Of a DNA stretch of 64,000 bases, positions 18,114-27,759 are shown piece after piece. The stretch's first letter is position 1. The number at the start of each line of letters is the position of its first letter. Origin of the DNA: Flavobacteriaceae bacterium (GTDB lineage Bacteria; Bacteroidota; Bacteroidia; Flavobacteriales; Flavobacteriaceae); assembly GCA_029243245.1 (NCBI GenBank), contig JAQWSK010000005.1, forward strand, positions 62,001 through 126,000. The letters run 5' to 3'. The notes under the pieces were generated by a model. The model worked only from the letters and a program-made list of their open reading frames with translations, was not told the origin of the DNA and did not search any database. Both the position numbers and the translations under genes were made by a program.

Positions 18114-18562
18114 GATTATTAATTCAAAAAGTAATAGAGGCAAAAGTTTTAGTATCAGATGAAATAGTTGGTGAAATTGATAAAGGATTATTAATTTTTC
18201 AGGGTGTTGAAGATTTTGATGATGATGATGACATAAACTGGTTAGTAAATAAAGTTCTTAATTTGAGGGTGTTTAATGATTTAAATAATGTTATGAACTT
18301 ATCTGTTAAAGATGTGGACGGTAAAGTTTTAGTTGTAAGTCAATTTACTTTAATGGCATCAATAAAAAAAGGAAACAGACCATCATATATGAAGGCTTCT
18401 GGTCAAGAACATGCTAAATTAATGTATGAAAAATTTATTACAGAGCTAAACTTTTCATTAGGAAAACCAATTGAATCAGGTGTTTTTAGAGCAGAAATGA
18501 AAGTTAAATTAATTAATGATGGACCAATTACTATTTGGATGGACTCCAAGAACAAGCAATAA
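18110..18562 (+). CDS. dtd: D-aminoacyl-tRNA deacylase
   Basis: Hydrolyses D-amino acids from mischarged tRNA. The 150-residue length and the motifs MRLLIQKVIEAKV, VVSQFTLMA and the Gly-Pro containing NDGPITIW are diagnostic of DTD1. A run of Asp codons (DFDDDDD near residue 36) forms an acidic loop. It is translationally coupled to rsgA by an ATGA overlap, and its stop directly abuts the stop of convergent murB. Confidence 0.93.
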   Translation: MRLLIQKVIEAKVLVSDEIVGEIDKGLLIFQGVEDFDDDDDINWLVNKVLNLRVFNDLNNVMNLSVKDVDGKVLVVSQFTLMASIKKGNRPSYMKASGQEHAKLMYEKFITELNFSLGKPIESGVFRAEMKVKLINDGPITIWMDSKNKQ

Positions 18563-19567
18563 TTACCAAATATTAACTTCTGGAACTAAATTAATTCCAA
18601 AGACTTCATATACCTCTTTACTTATTTTATTTGACAATTTTAAAATTTCAGCCCCAGATGAATTACCATAATTAACAAGTATTAATGCTTGTTTTTCATG
18701 AACACCTGCATCTCCAACTCGATAACCTTTATAATTTAACTTTTCAATTAACCAAGCAGCTGGAATTTTATATCCATCTTTAGATGAATAATTAGGCATT
18801 TCAGTATATTTCTTTATTAAATTTTTAAATAAAACCTCATCAATAATTGGATTTTTGAAAAAGCTACCGCAGTTTCCAATTTGTTTTGGATCTGGTAATT
18901 TTGAGGTCCTGATATCTATTATAGCTTTTGCTATATTAGATGGAATAAGAGGTGCTTTTCCAACTAGTTTTTCAATATCTCCATATTTTGTAGCTAATTT
19001 ATAGTGTCCTTTTTTTGATAGTTGAACCTTAATTGAGGTAATTATATAATTGTTTTTTTCTTGATTTTTAAAAATGGAATCTCTGTAACCAAATTGACAC
19101 TCTTTAATTGAAAAAACTTTTGATTTTAAAGATCTAAGATCAATTGCTGAACACTCAAGAAATACTTCTTTTAGTTCAACCCCATATGCTCCAATATTTT
19201 GAATGGGTGCAGCACCCACGTTTCCAGGTATTAATGCCAAATTTTCAATTCCTCCATAACCATTTTCTATAGACCAAATTACAAATTCATGCCAGTTCTC
19301 ACCTGCCTGAATATTTACAATTATATATGAATCAGTTTCTTTTTCAATTGAAACACCTTTAGTGTTTATATGGATTGTTAAACCATCAAAATTTTTAGTC
19401 CATAAAATATTACTTCCACCGCCTAAAATTTTTATAGGCAGTGAATTTGATTTAAGAAGATTAAGCAGATCTGATGTTTCTTCTATTTTGCAGTATCGAT
19501 ATGTTATAGCCTTTACCCCAATAGTAGTAAGCTTTTCAATTGATTTGTTTTCTTCTAATTGAATCAT
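18563..19567 (-). CDS. murB: UDP-N-acetylenolpyruvoylglucosamine reductase
   Basis: FAD enzyme of peptidoglycan precursor synthesis. FAD-binding ILGGGSNILW near residue 47 and GNVGAAPIQNIGAYG near 115; catalytic Ser in CGSFFKNP near 229; catalytic Glu in the terminal VPEVNIW. At 334 residues and with a long middle insert (YRDSIFKNQ region) it is a type I, E. coli-like MurB. Monocistronic between dtd and valS. Confidence 0.93.
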   Translation of the reverse strand: MIQLEENKSIEKLTTIGVKAITYRYCKIEETSDLLNLLKSNSLPIKILGGGSNILWTKNFDGLTIHINTKGVSIEKETDSYIIVNIQAGENWHEFVIWSIENGYGGIENLALIPGNVGAAPIQNIGAYGVELKEVFLECSAIDLRSLKSKVFSIKECQFGYRDSIFKNQEKNNYIITSIKVQLSKKGHYKLATKYGDIEKLVGKAPLIPSNIAKAIIDIRTSKLPDPKQIGNCGSFFKNPIIDEVLFKNLIKKYTEMPNYSSKDGYKIPAAWLIEKLNYKGYRVGDAGVHEKQALILVNYGNSSGAEILKLSNKISKEVYEVFGINLVPEVNIW

Positions 19568-19703
19568 TTATCTAAGATAGAAAAGACTTATTAATCTTTA
19601 TAGGCTTTATTTTTTTTTTTAGATTTATTCATCTTTAATTAAGTTTTTTAAATACAAACAGCCTTGTTACTTTTGTAGTGCATAAAGTTAGATAAATAAA
19701 TAT
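19568..19703. promoter_or_regulatory. murB/valS divergent spacer with valS -7 box
   Basis: A 136-base spacer holding a T10 run at 19611-19620 and, at 19668-19675, TACTTTTG, a full match to the TAnnTTTG box 29 bases before the valS ATG. I see no T-box or other structured leader, and no strong murB promoter. Confidence 0.5.
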
Positions 19704-22334
19704 ATGTCAATTCCCACAAAATTTGTTCCAAAAGCAGTTGAAGATAAATGGTATAGGTATTGGTTAGAAAATGATTATTTTAAATCTACTCCTGACAAAC
19801 GTATGCCATATACAATTGTAATACCTCCTCCAAATGTGACAGGAGTTTTACATATGGGACATATGTTGAATAATTCATTACAAGACATTCTTATTCGTCG
19901 AGCAAGAATGCAAGGTTTTAACGCTTGTTGGGTTCCAGGAACTGATCACGCTTCAATAGCTACAGAGGCTAAAGTCGTTGAAAAACTTAAAACAGATGGA
20001 ATTTCAAAAAATGATTTAACACGTGAGGATTTTTTAAAGCATGCTTGGGAATGGACAAATGAATATGGTGGAGTTATACTCGAACAACTAAAGAAAATAG
20101 GATGTTCATGTGATTGGGACAGAACAAAATTCACTTTAGATTCTGAAATGTCAAAATCAGTAATCAATGTTTTTATTGATTTATATAATAGAGGATTAAT
20201 TTATAAAGGTTACAGAATGGTTAATTGGGACCCACAGGCTCAAACTACTTTGTCAGATGAGGAAGTTATATATCAAGAAAAATCAGGCAACTTATATTAT
20301 CTTTCATATAAGATTGAAGGTCATGATGAATCTCTTATAATTGCAACTACAAGACCTGAAACCATACTTGGAGATACTGCAATTTGTATTAATCCAAAAG
20401 ATGATCGATATAAACATTTACATGGAAAAAATGCCATAGTACCAATAGTTGAAAGATCTATACCAATAATCTTAGATGAGTATGTTGATATTGAATTTGG
20501 AACAGGTTGTTTAAAAGTTACTCCTGCACATGATCCCAATGACAAAAGTTTAGGAGAAAAACACAAATTGGATTTCATAGATGTTTTAAACCCAGATGGT
20601 ACTCTAAATTCATTTGGTTTACATTATGAAGGACAAGATAGATTTATTGTTAGAAAATCAATTGTTAAAGAAATGGAGAGTCTCGGATGTTTTGTAAAAA
20701 AAGAAAATCATTTAAGTAAAGTAGGTTTATCAGAAAGAACTAATGCTATAATAGAACCCAGAATTTCTGAACAATGGTTTTTAAAAATGAAAAGTATAGC
20801 CAAACCAGCTTTGGAAGCTGTCCTAGAAACTAATGAAATTCAATTAATTCCAAAAAAATTTAAAAAGACTTACCGTCATTGGATGGAAAATATTACAGAC
20901 TGGAATATATCCAGGCAGCTATGGTGGGGTCATAGAATTCCAGTGTATTATTATGGTAAAGACAATGATGATTTTGTGGTCGCTGAGTCAATAGAAAAAG
21001 CTTTAGAATTAGCAAGGGTTAAATCTAAAAATCTTAATATATCAATTTCTGATTTGAGACAAGATGATGATGTTTTAGACACATGGTTTTCTTCTTGGCT
21101 ATGGCCAATTTCAGTGTTTGATGGAATTAATAAGCCTAATAATGAAGAAATAAATTATTATTATCCAACACAAGATTTAGTCACAGGACCAGATATTTTG
21201 TTTTTTTGGGTGGCTAGAATGATAATGGCAGGTTATACATTTAGAGATAAACTTCCTTTTTCAAAAGTTTACTTAACAGGAATAGTTCGTGATCAAAAAG
21301 GACAGAAAATGTCCAAACAATTAGGTAATTCTCCTGACGCATTAGGTTTAATTGAAGAATACGGTGCCGATGCTGTAAGAGTAGGGCTTATGCTGAGTTC
21401 TGTAGCGGGAAATGATTTGTTATTTGATGAAAATCTATGTAAACAAGGTAAAAATTTTGCTAATAAAATTTGGAACGCATATCGTTTAATTGATGGCTGG
21501 AAGATTGATTCAAAGATTGATCAACCTATTGCTTCAAAAGACGCAATAATATGCTTTGATAATACTTTTAATAAAGCTTTAGAGACTATTAATGATTATT
21601 TTGAAAAGTATAAAATTTCAGATGCACTCATGACAATTTATAAGTTATTATGGGATGATTTTTGTTCATGGTTGTTAGAAGTGATGAAGCCAGATTATGG
21701 TTCTTCAATTGATAAAGTATCAATAGATCAAATAAAACATCAATTTCAAAAAATATTAAAATTACTTCATCCTTTTATGCCATTTATTTCAGAAGAAATA
21801 TGGCACATAATAAAACAAAGGAATATTTCCGATTCTTTAGTGATTAGCTCTTGGCCAGTTTTTGAAAAATATGATAAAATAGTTTTGAAAAATTATGAAA
21901 ATGTAAAATTAATTGTAGGAGCTGTAAGAAATTTTCGAAAAGAAAATAATTTAAGACAAAGAGAGTTATTAAGTCTTTTTTATTCTAATTCTAAAACTAT
22001 TGAGTTTTCAGAGATCATATCTAGACTGGCACAACTTGATAAAGTAGTATTTTCAGACGAAAATAACCAAGTAAAAGGAGGTGTGTTTAGAATCGGAACT
22101 AATGAATTTTTTATTCCACTAGATCGAAAGATAGATTCTAAAAATGAATTAAATAGAATAAATAATGAATTAAATCATTTAGAAGGGTTCCTTAACTCAA
22201 TATTGAATAAATTATCTAATTCTCAATTTGTTAAAAATGCTCCCAATGCAGTAATTAATCTAGAAAGAAAAAAAGCTTCTGACACAAAAGAAAAGATTAA
22301 AAATTTGAAAAGCAGATTAAAAAATATAAAGTAA
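19704..22334 (+). CDS. valS: valyl-tRNA synthetase
   Basis: Class I synthetase that charges tRNA-Val. The HIGH element appears in PPPNVTGVLHMGHMLNN near residue 45 and KMSKS as GQKMSKQLGNSPD near 534. The editing domain lies between (IATTRPETILGDTAIC). The C-terminal part has the anticodon domain and a coiled-coil tail rich in Lys and Asn. 876 residues is normal for Bacteroidota. Its 3' end meets the acyl-CoA-binding pseudogene on the other strand. Confidence 0.95.
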   Translation: MSIPTKFVPKAVEDKWYRYWLENDYFKSTPDKRMPYTIVIPPPNVTGVLHMGHMLNNSLQDILIRRARMQGFNACWVPGTDHASIATEAKVVEKLKTDGISKNDLTREDFLKHAWEWTNEYGGVILEQLKKIGCSCDWDRTKFTLDSEMSKSVINVFIDLYNRGLIYKGYRMVNWDPQAQTTLSDEEVIYQEKSGNLYYLSYKIEGHDESLIIATTRPETILGDTAICINPKDDRYKHLHGKNAIVPIVERSIPIILDEYVDIEFGTGCLKVTPAHDPNDKSLGEKHKLDFIDVLNPDGTLNSFGLHYEGQDRFIVRKSIVKEMESLGCFVKKENHLSKVGLSERTNAIIEPRISEQWFLKMKSIAKPALEAVLETNEIQLIPKKFKKTYRHWMENITDWNISRQLWWGHRIPVYYYGKDNDDFVVAESIEKALELARVKSKNLNISISDLRQDDDVLDTWFSSWLWPISVFDGINKPNNEEINYYYPTQDLVTGPDILFFWVARMIMAGYTFRDKLPFSKVYLTGIVRDQKGQKMSKQLGNSPDALGLIEEYGADAVRVGLMLSSVAGNDLLFDENLCKQGKNFANKIWNAYRLIDGWKIDSKIDQPIASKDAIICFDNTFNKALETINDYFEKYKISDALMTIYKLLWDDFCSWLLEVMKPDYGSSIDKVSIDQIKHQFQKILKLLHPFMPFISEEIWHIIKQRNISDSLVISSWPVFEKYDKIVLKNYENVKLIVGAVRNFRKENNLRQRELLSLFYSNSKTIEFSEIISRLAQLDKVVFSDENNQVKGGVFRIGTNEFFIPLDRKIDSKNELNRINNELNHLEGFLNSILNKLSNSQFVKNAPNAVINLERKKASDTKEKIKNLKSRLKNIK

Positions 22335-22579
22335 CGACGATTTTTTATTTCACTTATATAAAGTATCCTAGCTTCTTCTTGGGTCAAATGTTTTAACTGA
22401 ATAAGGGCATTCAATTTAAAGGTATTTATCAGATGCATTTTACTTACTGAATTCTTTGTTTCAGCATCTTTATATTAGGCAATAAGTATGTAACATTACC
22501 TTACCTTTGGCGCAATACCTTAGAGTAACCAAAACCTTTAAACCAGCAAACTTTCTTTGAACACTTCTTTTAAATTCAT
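22335..22579 (-). pseudogene. decayed acyl-CoA-binding protein gene
   Basis: Its ATG overlaps the psd stop (TAATG). The frame starts MNLKEVFKES but stops after 13 codons. Another frame then gives FAGLKVLVTLRY and VMLHTYCL; after one extra base at about 22475 the first frame resumes as YKDAETKNS and NTFKLNALIQLKHLTQEEA, then RILYISEIKN. Joined, this follows the acyl-CoA-binding protein pattern VMLxxYALYKQA, then KxNAWxxLKxLSxEEAxxxYI, at the right total length (about 80-85). The NAW Trp is Leu. Two frameshifts and several stops show it is dead. The original stop is lost and the frame runs into valS. Confidence 0.65.
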
Positions 22580-23229
22580 TAGGTTGAAGCTATTATAGTT
22601 TGAGCACCTTTAACAATCTCGTTAAGTTTAATATTTATAGGAGTGTTAAGAGGGAGAAACACATCTACTCTTGAACCGAACTTTATAAAGCCAGCATCAT
22701 CTCCTTGAATTACTTTATCTCCTTCATTTGCATAATTTACAATGCGTCTAGCTAAAGCACCTGCAATTTGTCTGTATAGAATTTCTCCATATTCAGGAGT
22801 ATCTATTACTATTGTAGTTCTTTCATTTTCTAGTGAAGATTTGGGATGCCAGGCTACCAAATATTTTCCTGGATGATATTTGCTATAAGTAATTCTACCA
22901 CTTGCAGGATATCGTGTTACATGAACATTTATTGGAGACATAAAAATTGATATCTGTATTCGATTAGCCTTGAAATATTCTTTTTCGTAAACAGACTCGA
23001 TAACAACTACTTTCCCATCCACTGGAGAAAGTATTTTTTTATCATTTGGAATAACCGTTCTTTTAGGATTTCTAAAAAACTGTAAAACTATTATTAATAA
23101 AAAAATAGAAAAAAACTGTAAAATATTATTTAACTGAGGAGATACAATAAAATATTCTGAAAAAACAAAAATAGCTACAGTTAAAATAAAGCTAATGATT
23201 ATAATAATAAAACCTTCTTTGTGAAACAT
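22579..23229 (-). CDS. psd: phosphatidylserine decarboxylase
   Basis: Makes phosphatidylethanolamine at the membrane. Two N-terminal membrane helices, then the short-type PSD core: LSPVDGKVV, SPINVHVTRYPASG, and the self-cleavage site FIKFGSRVDVFLP, where cleavage before Ser generates the pyruvoyl group. 216 residues matches the archaeal/Bacteroidota-type enzyme. It abuts cdsA, so CDP-diacylglycerol and phosphatidylethanolamine synthesis are co-transcribed. Confidence 0.9.
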   Translation of the reverse strand: MFHKEGFIIIIISFILTVAIFVFSEYFIVSPQLNNILQFFSIFLLIIVLQFFRNPKRTVIPNDKKILSPVDGKVVVIESVYEKEYFKANRIQISIFMSPINVHVTRYPASGRITYSKYHPGKYLVAWHPKSSLENERTTIVIDTPEYGEILYRQIAGALARRIVNYANEGDKVIQGDDAGFIKFGSRVDVFLPLNTPINIKLNEIVKGAQTIIAST

Positions 23230-24015
23230 TTAAAATTTATTTAAAATATAAAAAGCCCATGGCGCTATAAATATAATGCTATCCATCCTATCGTAAAACC
23301 CTCCGTGTCCTGGAAGTAAACTACCTGAATCTTTAACACCTGCATCACGTTTTATTTTAGATTGAATAAGATCGCCTAATGTGGCCAAAACAGGGATTAA
23401 TATGGAACAAATAATGATTTGAATAGGCTTGATGTCTATTTGAAGTTTGTAAAAAAAGAAAGCAGCGATAAAACTAAAAGCTAATCCACCCCAAAAGCCT
23501 TCCCAAGATTTATTAGGTGAGACTTTTGGAAGCAATTTGGTTTTCCCAAATATTTTTCCAAATAAGTATGCAAAAGAATTATTTACCCAGTTTAAAACAA
23601 AAACAAATAACATTAATTTAGGATTGTATTCACCAGATGAATATGGGATTACGATTATAAAAAAGCAACTAAAAACAATATATCCATATGTTAAAAATAA
23701 AACTATAAATCTTTTCGTAAATGATTTATGAAACAACCATTTTAACATCAATAAATGTGAGGCTAAAGTTATAAATAGTATAATTGAAATTGTTTGAGAT
23801 TGAATTTTTTGAAGTAAAAAATAAAAGCACATGATCCCAAGTAAAATATACGGGATTATGTTTTTTAGCTTTAACAACCTTTGAAATTCAAATATTGCTA
23901 GGCATGACAATAGAAATATAAGAAATGAAAATAATCTTGAATCATAAAATAGGGACGTCAATATTGTTGAAGCATACGCTAAACCTGTAAAAGAACGAAT
24001 AATTACGTTGTTCAT
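23230..24015 (-). CDS. cdsA: phosphatidate cytidylyltransferase
   Basis: Makes CDP-diacylglycerol from phosphatidate and CTP. Seven or eight membrane segments over 261 residues and the family signature in the C-terminal third: SPNKSWEGFWGG, then KRDAGVKDSG and LLPGHGGFYDRMDS. It is directly followed by psd and preceded by the LUD-domain gene at a 3-base gap. Confidence 0.92.
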   Translation of the reverse strand: MNNVIIRSFTGLAYASTILTSLFYDSRLFSFLIFLLSCLAIFEFQRLLKLKNIIPYILLGIMCFYFLLQKIQSQTISIILFITLASHLLMLKWLFHKSFTKRFIVLFLTYGYIVFSCFFIIVIPYSSGEYNPKLMLFVFVLNWVNNSFAYLFGKIFGKTKLLPKVSPNKSWEGFWGGLAFSFIAAFFFYKLQIDIKPIQIIICSILIPVLATLGDLIQSKIKRDAGVKDSGSLLPGHGGFYDRMDSIIFIAPWAFYILNKF

Positions 24016-24018
24016 TTT

Positions 24019-24612
24019 TTACTCTTGAAGTAATAAATAAATATTTTTTGCACTATTTCCATGAGATAAAAAATAAGATTCTTTTTCTGGATTTTTAGCA
24101 TTTAGTGTGGTAATATTTGTCGGCAAATTTTTTGAATAAAGGGCTTTTAACTTGCTCATGCCTTCACTTACATCTCTAGCAAATTGATTTGTATTTGCTT
24201 TGACTATAATATATTCTGGCAATTCAATTAAAGGAAGGTCTTTGATTTGATTACTCGAGATTAAAATTCCACCGGTATTAGCAATAAGAAATTCACACTT
24301 AATAAAAGCAACTTTTTTTCCTTTAGAAATTATTCCGTCTTCATTGACGTCAATATTAAAGTTTTTTACTATTTCTGAATCTAATGAAAAGATATCTGAT
24401 TTACTCCAATGATTTTCATTAAGGATGTTTTCAAAAAAGGATTTAAAATCAGATTCTGACTCTGCAAACAAAAAACGACCACCTTTTTCTTTAAAATTGT
24501 TAACAAAAGAAATTTCAATCGGGTCTTTCTTTTCTGACATGAAAGGACTCCGGGAATTTTCATTTTCTTTTTTATCTTTCTTCTTACCAAAAAGACTATT
24601 CCAAAAATTCAC
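24019..24612 (-). CDS. LUD domain protein (LutC/YkgG-like)
   Basis: A 197-residue soluble protein with a lysine-rich N-terminus (FGKKKDKKENEN). The C-terminal half matches LUD domains: FIKCEFLIANTGGILISS and LPEYIIVKANTNQF. In lutABC operons such proteins serve lactate oxidation, but in Flavobacteria this one travels with ftsH and cdsA, as here, and its role is unknown. Confidence 0.7.
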   Translation of the reverse strand: MNFWNSLFGKKKDKKENENSRSPFMSEKKDPIEISFVNNFKEKGGRFLFAESESDFKSFFENILNENHWSKSDIFSLDSEIVKNFNIDVNEDGIISKGKKVAFIKCEFLIANTGGILISSNQIKDLPLIELPEYIIVKANTNQFARDVSEGMSKLKALYSKNLPTNITTLNAKNPEKESYFLSHGNSAKNIYLLLQE

Positions 24613-24665
24613 AATTTAAAATTGTTTATTATTTATTTTAATTACCTGATTCAAACAAATTTTTG

Positions 24666-26585
24666 TTATAAGTCTTCATATGGCCTATTTCCTAAAATTT
24701 TCTGTAAATCATCTTTAAAGATAACTTCTTTTTCTAAAAGACGTTCAGCTAGTGCAATCAATTTTTCTTTATTTGAACTAAGTAACTCACATGCTCTTTG
24801 ATATTGTTTTTCTATAATTTTTGATATCTCACTATCTATTTTTTTAGCAGTATCTTCAGAGTAAGGTTTAGTAAAATTATAATCACCTTGCCCTGATGAA
24901 TCATAATAAGTAATATTTCCAATACTATCATTCAAACCATAAACAGAGACCATAGCTCTAGCCTGGCGAGTTACTTTTTCTAGGTCACTCAGAGCCCCAG
25001 TAGAAATTTTATCAAACATAACTTTTTCAGCAGCCCTTCCCCCAAGAGATGCACACATTTCATCAAGCATTTGTTCTGTTCTAACAATCATTCTTTCTTC
25101 TGGCAAATACCAGGCAGCTCCTAATGATTGCCCTCTAGGAACTATTGTTACTTTAACTAGAGGAGCAGCAAATTTAAGAAACCAACTTACTGCCGCATGA
25201 CCTGCTTCATGGTATGCTATAGTTTTTTTTTCGTCTTTGGTTATGATTTTGTTCTTCTTTTCAAGTCCACCAACAATTCTATCAACCGCGTCAAGAAAAT
25301 CTTGTTTTCCTACAGATTTTTTATTTTTTCTAGCAGCTATTAGTGCAGCTTCATTACAGACATTTGCAATGTCGGCTCCAGAAAACCCCGGAGTTTGTTT
25401 AGCTAAAAATTCATAATCTAAGGATTTAATTGTTTTTAAAGGTTTTAAATGAACCTTAAAAATTTCTCTTCTCTCGTTTAGATCTGGAAGATCTACATAA
25501 ATTTGTCTATCAAACCTACCAGCCCTCATTAAAGCCTTATCTAGAACATCTGCCCTGTTAGTAGCAGCTAAAACAATTACATTTGAATTAGTGTCAAACC
25601 CATCCATTTCTGTTAATAATTGATTTAGAGTATTTTCTCTTTCATCATTTGAACCAGTGAAATTATTTTTTCCTCTTGCTCTTCCAATAGCATCTATTTC
25701 ATCAATAAAAATTATTGCAGGAGATTTATTTTTAGCTTGTTTAAATAAATCCCTTACTCTTGAGGCCCCAACTCCAACAAACATTTCAACAAAATCTGAT
25801 CCAGAAAGCGAAAAAAATGGAACTTTTGCTTCTCCAGCAACGGCCTTTGCTAGAAGAGTTTTTCCAGTTCCAGGCATTCCAACTAACAACGCTCCCTTAG
25901 GAATTTTACCTCCTAAAGCAGTATATTTAGTTGGATTTTTTAAAAAATCTACAATTTCTTGAACTTCTTCTTTTGCTCCTTCCAAGCCAGCAACATCTTT
26001 AAAAGTTGTTTTTACATCTGTATTTTGATCAAAAAGTTTAGCTTTGGATTTTCCAATATTAAAAATTTGACTTCCAGCTCCACCAGCCCCGCCTCCTGAC
26101 ATTCTTCTCATTAGAAAAATCCAAACACCTATTATTATTATAATTGGAAGAAAACCTATAATTACATCTAACCATCGATTTTCAATAGTATTAAACTCAT
26201 ATTTGAAATCAATACCTTTTTCTTCAGCCTTTTCAAGTTTGCGTTGAAAAAGTTCTAAATTTCCAACTTCAAATTGATAATGAGGACCTTTTAAATTTTC
26301 TTGACCTAGAAAGTTTGTAGACTTAACTCTTTGATGCTCAGCTTTTGATAAAACATCTTCTTTTAATGAAATTTGAGCTAAATTTTTATTAATAACAATT
26401 ATTTCTTTTACATCACCTGCATTTAAGTATCTTTCAAATTCAGTAATGTTTGTCTTACCAATATTTTTAAAATTTGAATCACCACCAAAAAAGCTCATTC
26501 CTAATAAGATTGTAATCACAACTCCATAAACCCAGTAAATATTAACCTTAGGCTTTTGAGACTTTTTATTTTTATTATTTTCCAT
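24666..26585 (-). CDS. ftsH: ATP-dependent zinc metalloprotease FtsH
   Basis: Membrane AAA+ protease for quality control. Two N-terminal helices flank a periplasmic region; a Gly-rich linker (GGGAGGAG) follows the second. The AAA domain has Walker [11 protein letters not shown] near residue 233, Walker [12 protein letters not shown] and the SRH with RAGRFDRQ. The protease domain has HEAGHA near 461. 639 residues, complete. Operon with rsfS upstream. Confidence 0.96.
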   Translation of the reverse strand: MENNKNKKSQKPKVNIYWVYGVVITILLGMSFFGGDSNFKNIGKTNITEFERYLNAGDVKEIIVINKNLAQISLKEDVLSKAEHQRVKSTNFLGQENLKGPHYQFEVGNLELFQRKLEKAEEKGIDFKYEFNTIENRWLDVIIGFLPIIIIIGVWIFLMRRMSGGGAGGAGSQIFNIGKSKAKLFDQNTDVKTTFKDVAGLEGAKEEVQEIVDFLKNPTKYTALGGKIPKGALLVGMPGTGKTLLAKAVAGEAKVPFFSLSGSDFVEMFVGVGASRVRDLFKQAKNKSPAIIFIDEIDAIGRARGKNNFTGSNDERENTLNQLLTEMDGFDTNSNVIVLAATNRADVLDKALMRAGRFDRQIYVDLPDLNERREIFKVHLKPLKTIKSLDYEFLAKQTPGFSGADIANVCNEAALIAARKNKKSVGKQDFLDAVDRIVGGLEKKNKIITKDEKKTIAYHEAGHAAVSWFLKFAAPLVKVTIVPRGQSLGAAWYLPEERMIVRTEQMLDEMCASLGGRAAEKVMFDKISTGALSDLEKVTRQARAMVSVYGLNDSIGNITYYDSSGQGDYNFTKPYSEDTAKKIDSEISKIIEKQYQRACELLSSNKEKLIALAERLLEKEVIFKDDLQKILGNRPYEDL

Positions 26586-26590
26586 ATTTA

Positions 26591-26962
26591 TTAATAGTTT
26601 GAAGCGATTTGTATATTCTGGGCATCACCCCAAAGACTTTCTAAATTATAACGATCACGAATCTGTTTCTGAAAAACATGTACAACGACATCAATATAAT
26701 CAATTAACACCCATTCTCCATTTTCTGCACCTTCTGTATGATATGGTTTTTCTTTAAGATTTTTGCTAACAGTTTTATGTACAGAGTTAACTATTGCATT
26801 TACATGAATGCTTGATGTTCCAGTACAAATAATAAAATAACTACAGACAGTATTTTGAATTGGACGTAGATCTATTAGATTAACCTCAACACCTTTTACT
26901 TTTTCAATACCTCCAATAATTTTTGATATTAGAGTTTCTGTATTTGGGATGTCTTTTACCAT
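26591..26962 (-). CDS. rsfS: ribosome silencing factor
   Basis: Binds L14 and blocks subunit joining in starvation. 123 residues with the Oligomerisation domain pattern: KGVEVNLIDLRPI, FIICTGTSSIHVNAI, GEWVLIDYIDVVVHVF and RDRYNLESLWGDA at the end. First gene of the rsfS-ftsH-LUD-cdsA-psd run. Confidence 0.93.
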   Translation of the reverse strand: MVKDIPNTETLISKIIGGIEKVKGVEVNLIDLRPIQNTVCSYFIICTGTSSIHVNAIVNSVHKTVSKNLKEKPYHTEGAENGEWVLIDYIDVVVHVFQKQIRDRYNLESLWGDAQNIQIASNY

Positions 26963-26981
26963 TAAAATATTTAATATTGTA

Positions 26982-26989
26982 CAAATTTA
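26982..26989 (-). promoter_or_regulatory. -7 box of rsfS-ftsH operon
   Basis: Minus-strand TAAATTTG, a full match to TAnnTTTG, 19 bases before the rsfS ATG. The 45-base gap is shared with divergent birA. No clear -33 element is seen. Confidence 0.5.
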
Positions 26990-27007
26990 TTATTTTTTAT
27001 TTCCTTA

Positions 27008-27754
27008 ATGCTACATTTTATGCTTCTTTTAAACTTACGCAAACTTAGTGCCAGCTCATCCACAAATAAAGAATTAAAAAAATTGCTTAAGTTTAATAAT
27101 ATAAAGTCAGGTGATGGAGTTTGGACGTTAAATCAAACAGATGGAGTTGGTCAATATGGATCTGTTTGGCAAGGAGAAACTAATAGCCATCTAGCTTTTA
27201 GTGTATACAAATGCTTTGAAAATTTAAATTCTAAATGGATTTATTCTATTAATAGTGCTTCTGCATTAGCTGTGATCAAAACACTTGATTATTTTAATGT
27301 TCCAGATTTATCTATAAAATGGCCCAACGACATTTTGTCAGGAAATAAAAAAATTTGTGGAATATTGGCAGAAAATCAAATAAAAGGACCTCAAATTAAA
27401 TCAATAATTGGTATTGGAATTAATTTATATGAAAAATCTTTTAATAAATTACCTAATGCTACTAGCGTTTTTATTGAAACACAAAAAAAGCCACCTATAA
27501 CTGATTTTATTCAGAATTTATCTCAAAATTTAATGTTTTATATGAGCTTTTGTGTTAATTTATCTATAGAGGAGTTAAGTAAAATGTTTCATAATAAATT
27601 ATTTTTTTGGAAAAAAAAAATTGAATTTGAAATAGACGGAAGTTTAGTTGAAGCTTTAATATGTAGAGTACATTTAAATGGGTTAATAGAATTAGAATTT
27701 AATAATGGAAAAGTTAAAAATTTTCAATCGAAAGAAATTAAAATGATATATTAG
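27008..27754 (+). CDS. birA: biotin--[acetyl-CoA-carboxylase] ligase
   Basis: Attaches biotin to carboxylases. 248 residues, catalytic and C-terminal domains without an HTH regulator domain. LSASSSTNKEL matches the usual start motif (DSTN), and KWPNDILSGNKKICGIL near residue 103 holds the conserved Lys. The adenylate loop, normally GRGQ/RxG, reads GVGQYG near 45, so its first Arg is Val. A second ATG at 27020 better matches homologs. An A10 run occurs at 27611-27620. It converges on pyrE with a 5-base gap. Confidence 0.87.
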   Translation: MLHFMLLLNLRKLSASSSTNKELKKLLKFNNIKSGDGVWTLNQTDGVGQYGSVWQGETNSHLAFSVYKCFENLNSKWIYSINSASALAVIKTLDYFNVPDLSIKWPNDILSGNKKICGILAENQIKGPQIKSIIGIGINLYEKSFNKLPNATSVFIETQKKPPITDFIQNLSQNLMFYMSFCVNLSIEELSKMFHNKLFFWKKKIEFEIDGSLVEALICRVHLNGLIELEFNNGKVKNFQSKEIKMIY

Positions 27755-27759
27755 AAATT

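Noticed and set aside
19568-19703. Possible T-box or other leader upstream of valS
   Set aside because: No stem structures, specifier region or terminator/antiterminator; Bacteroidota lack T-boxes as far as known.
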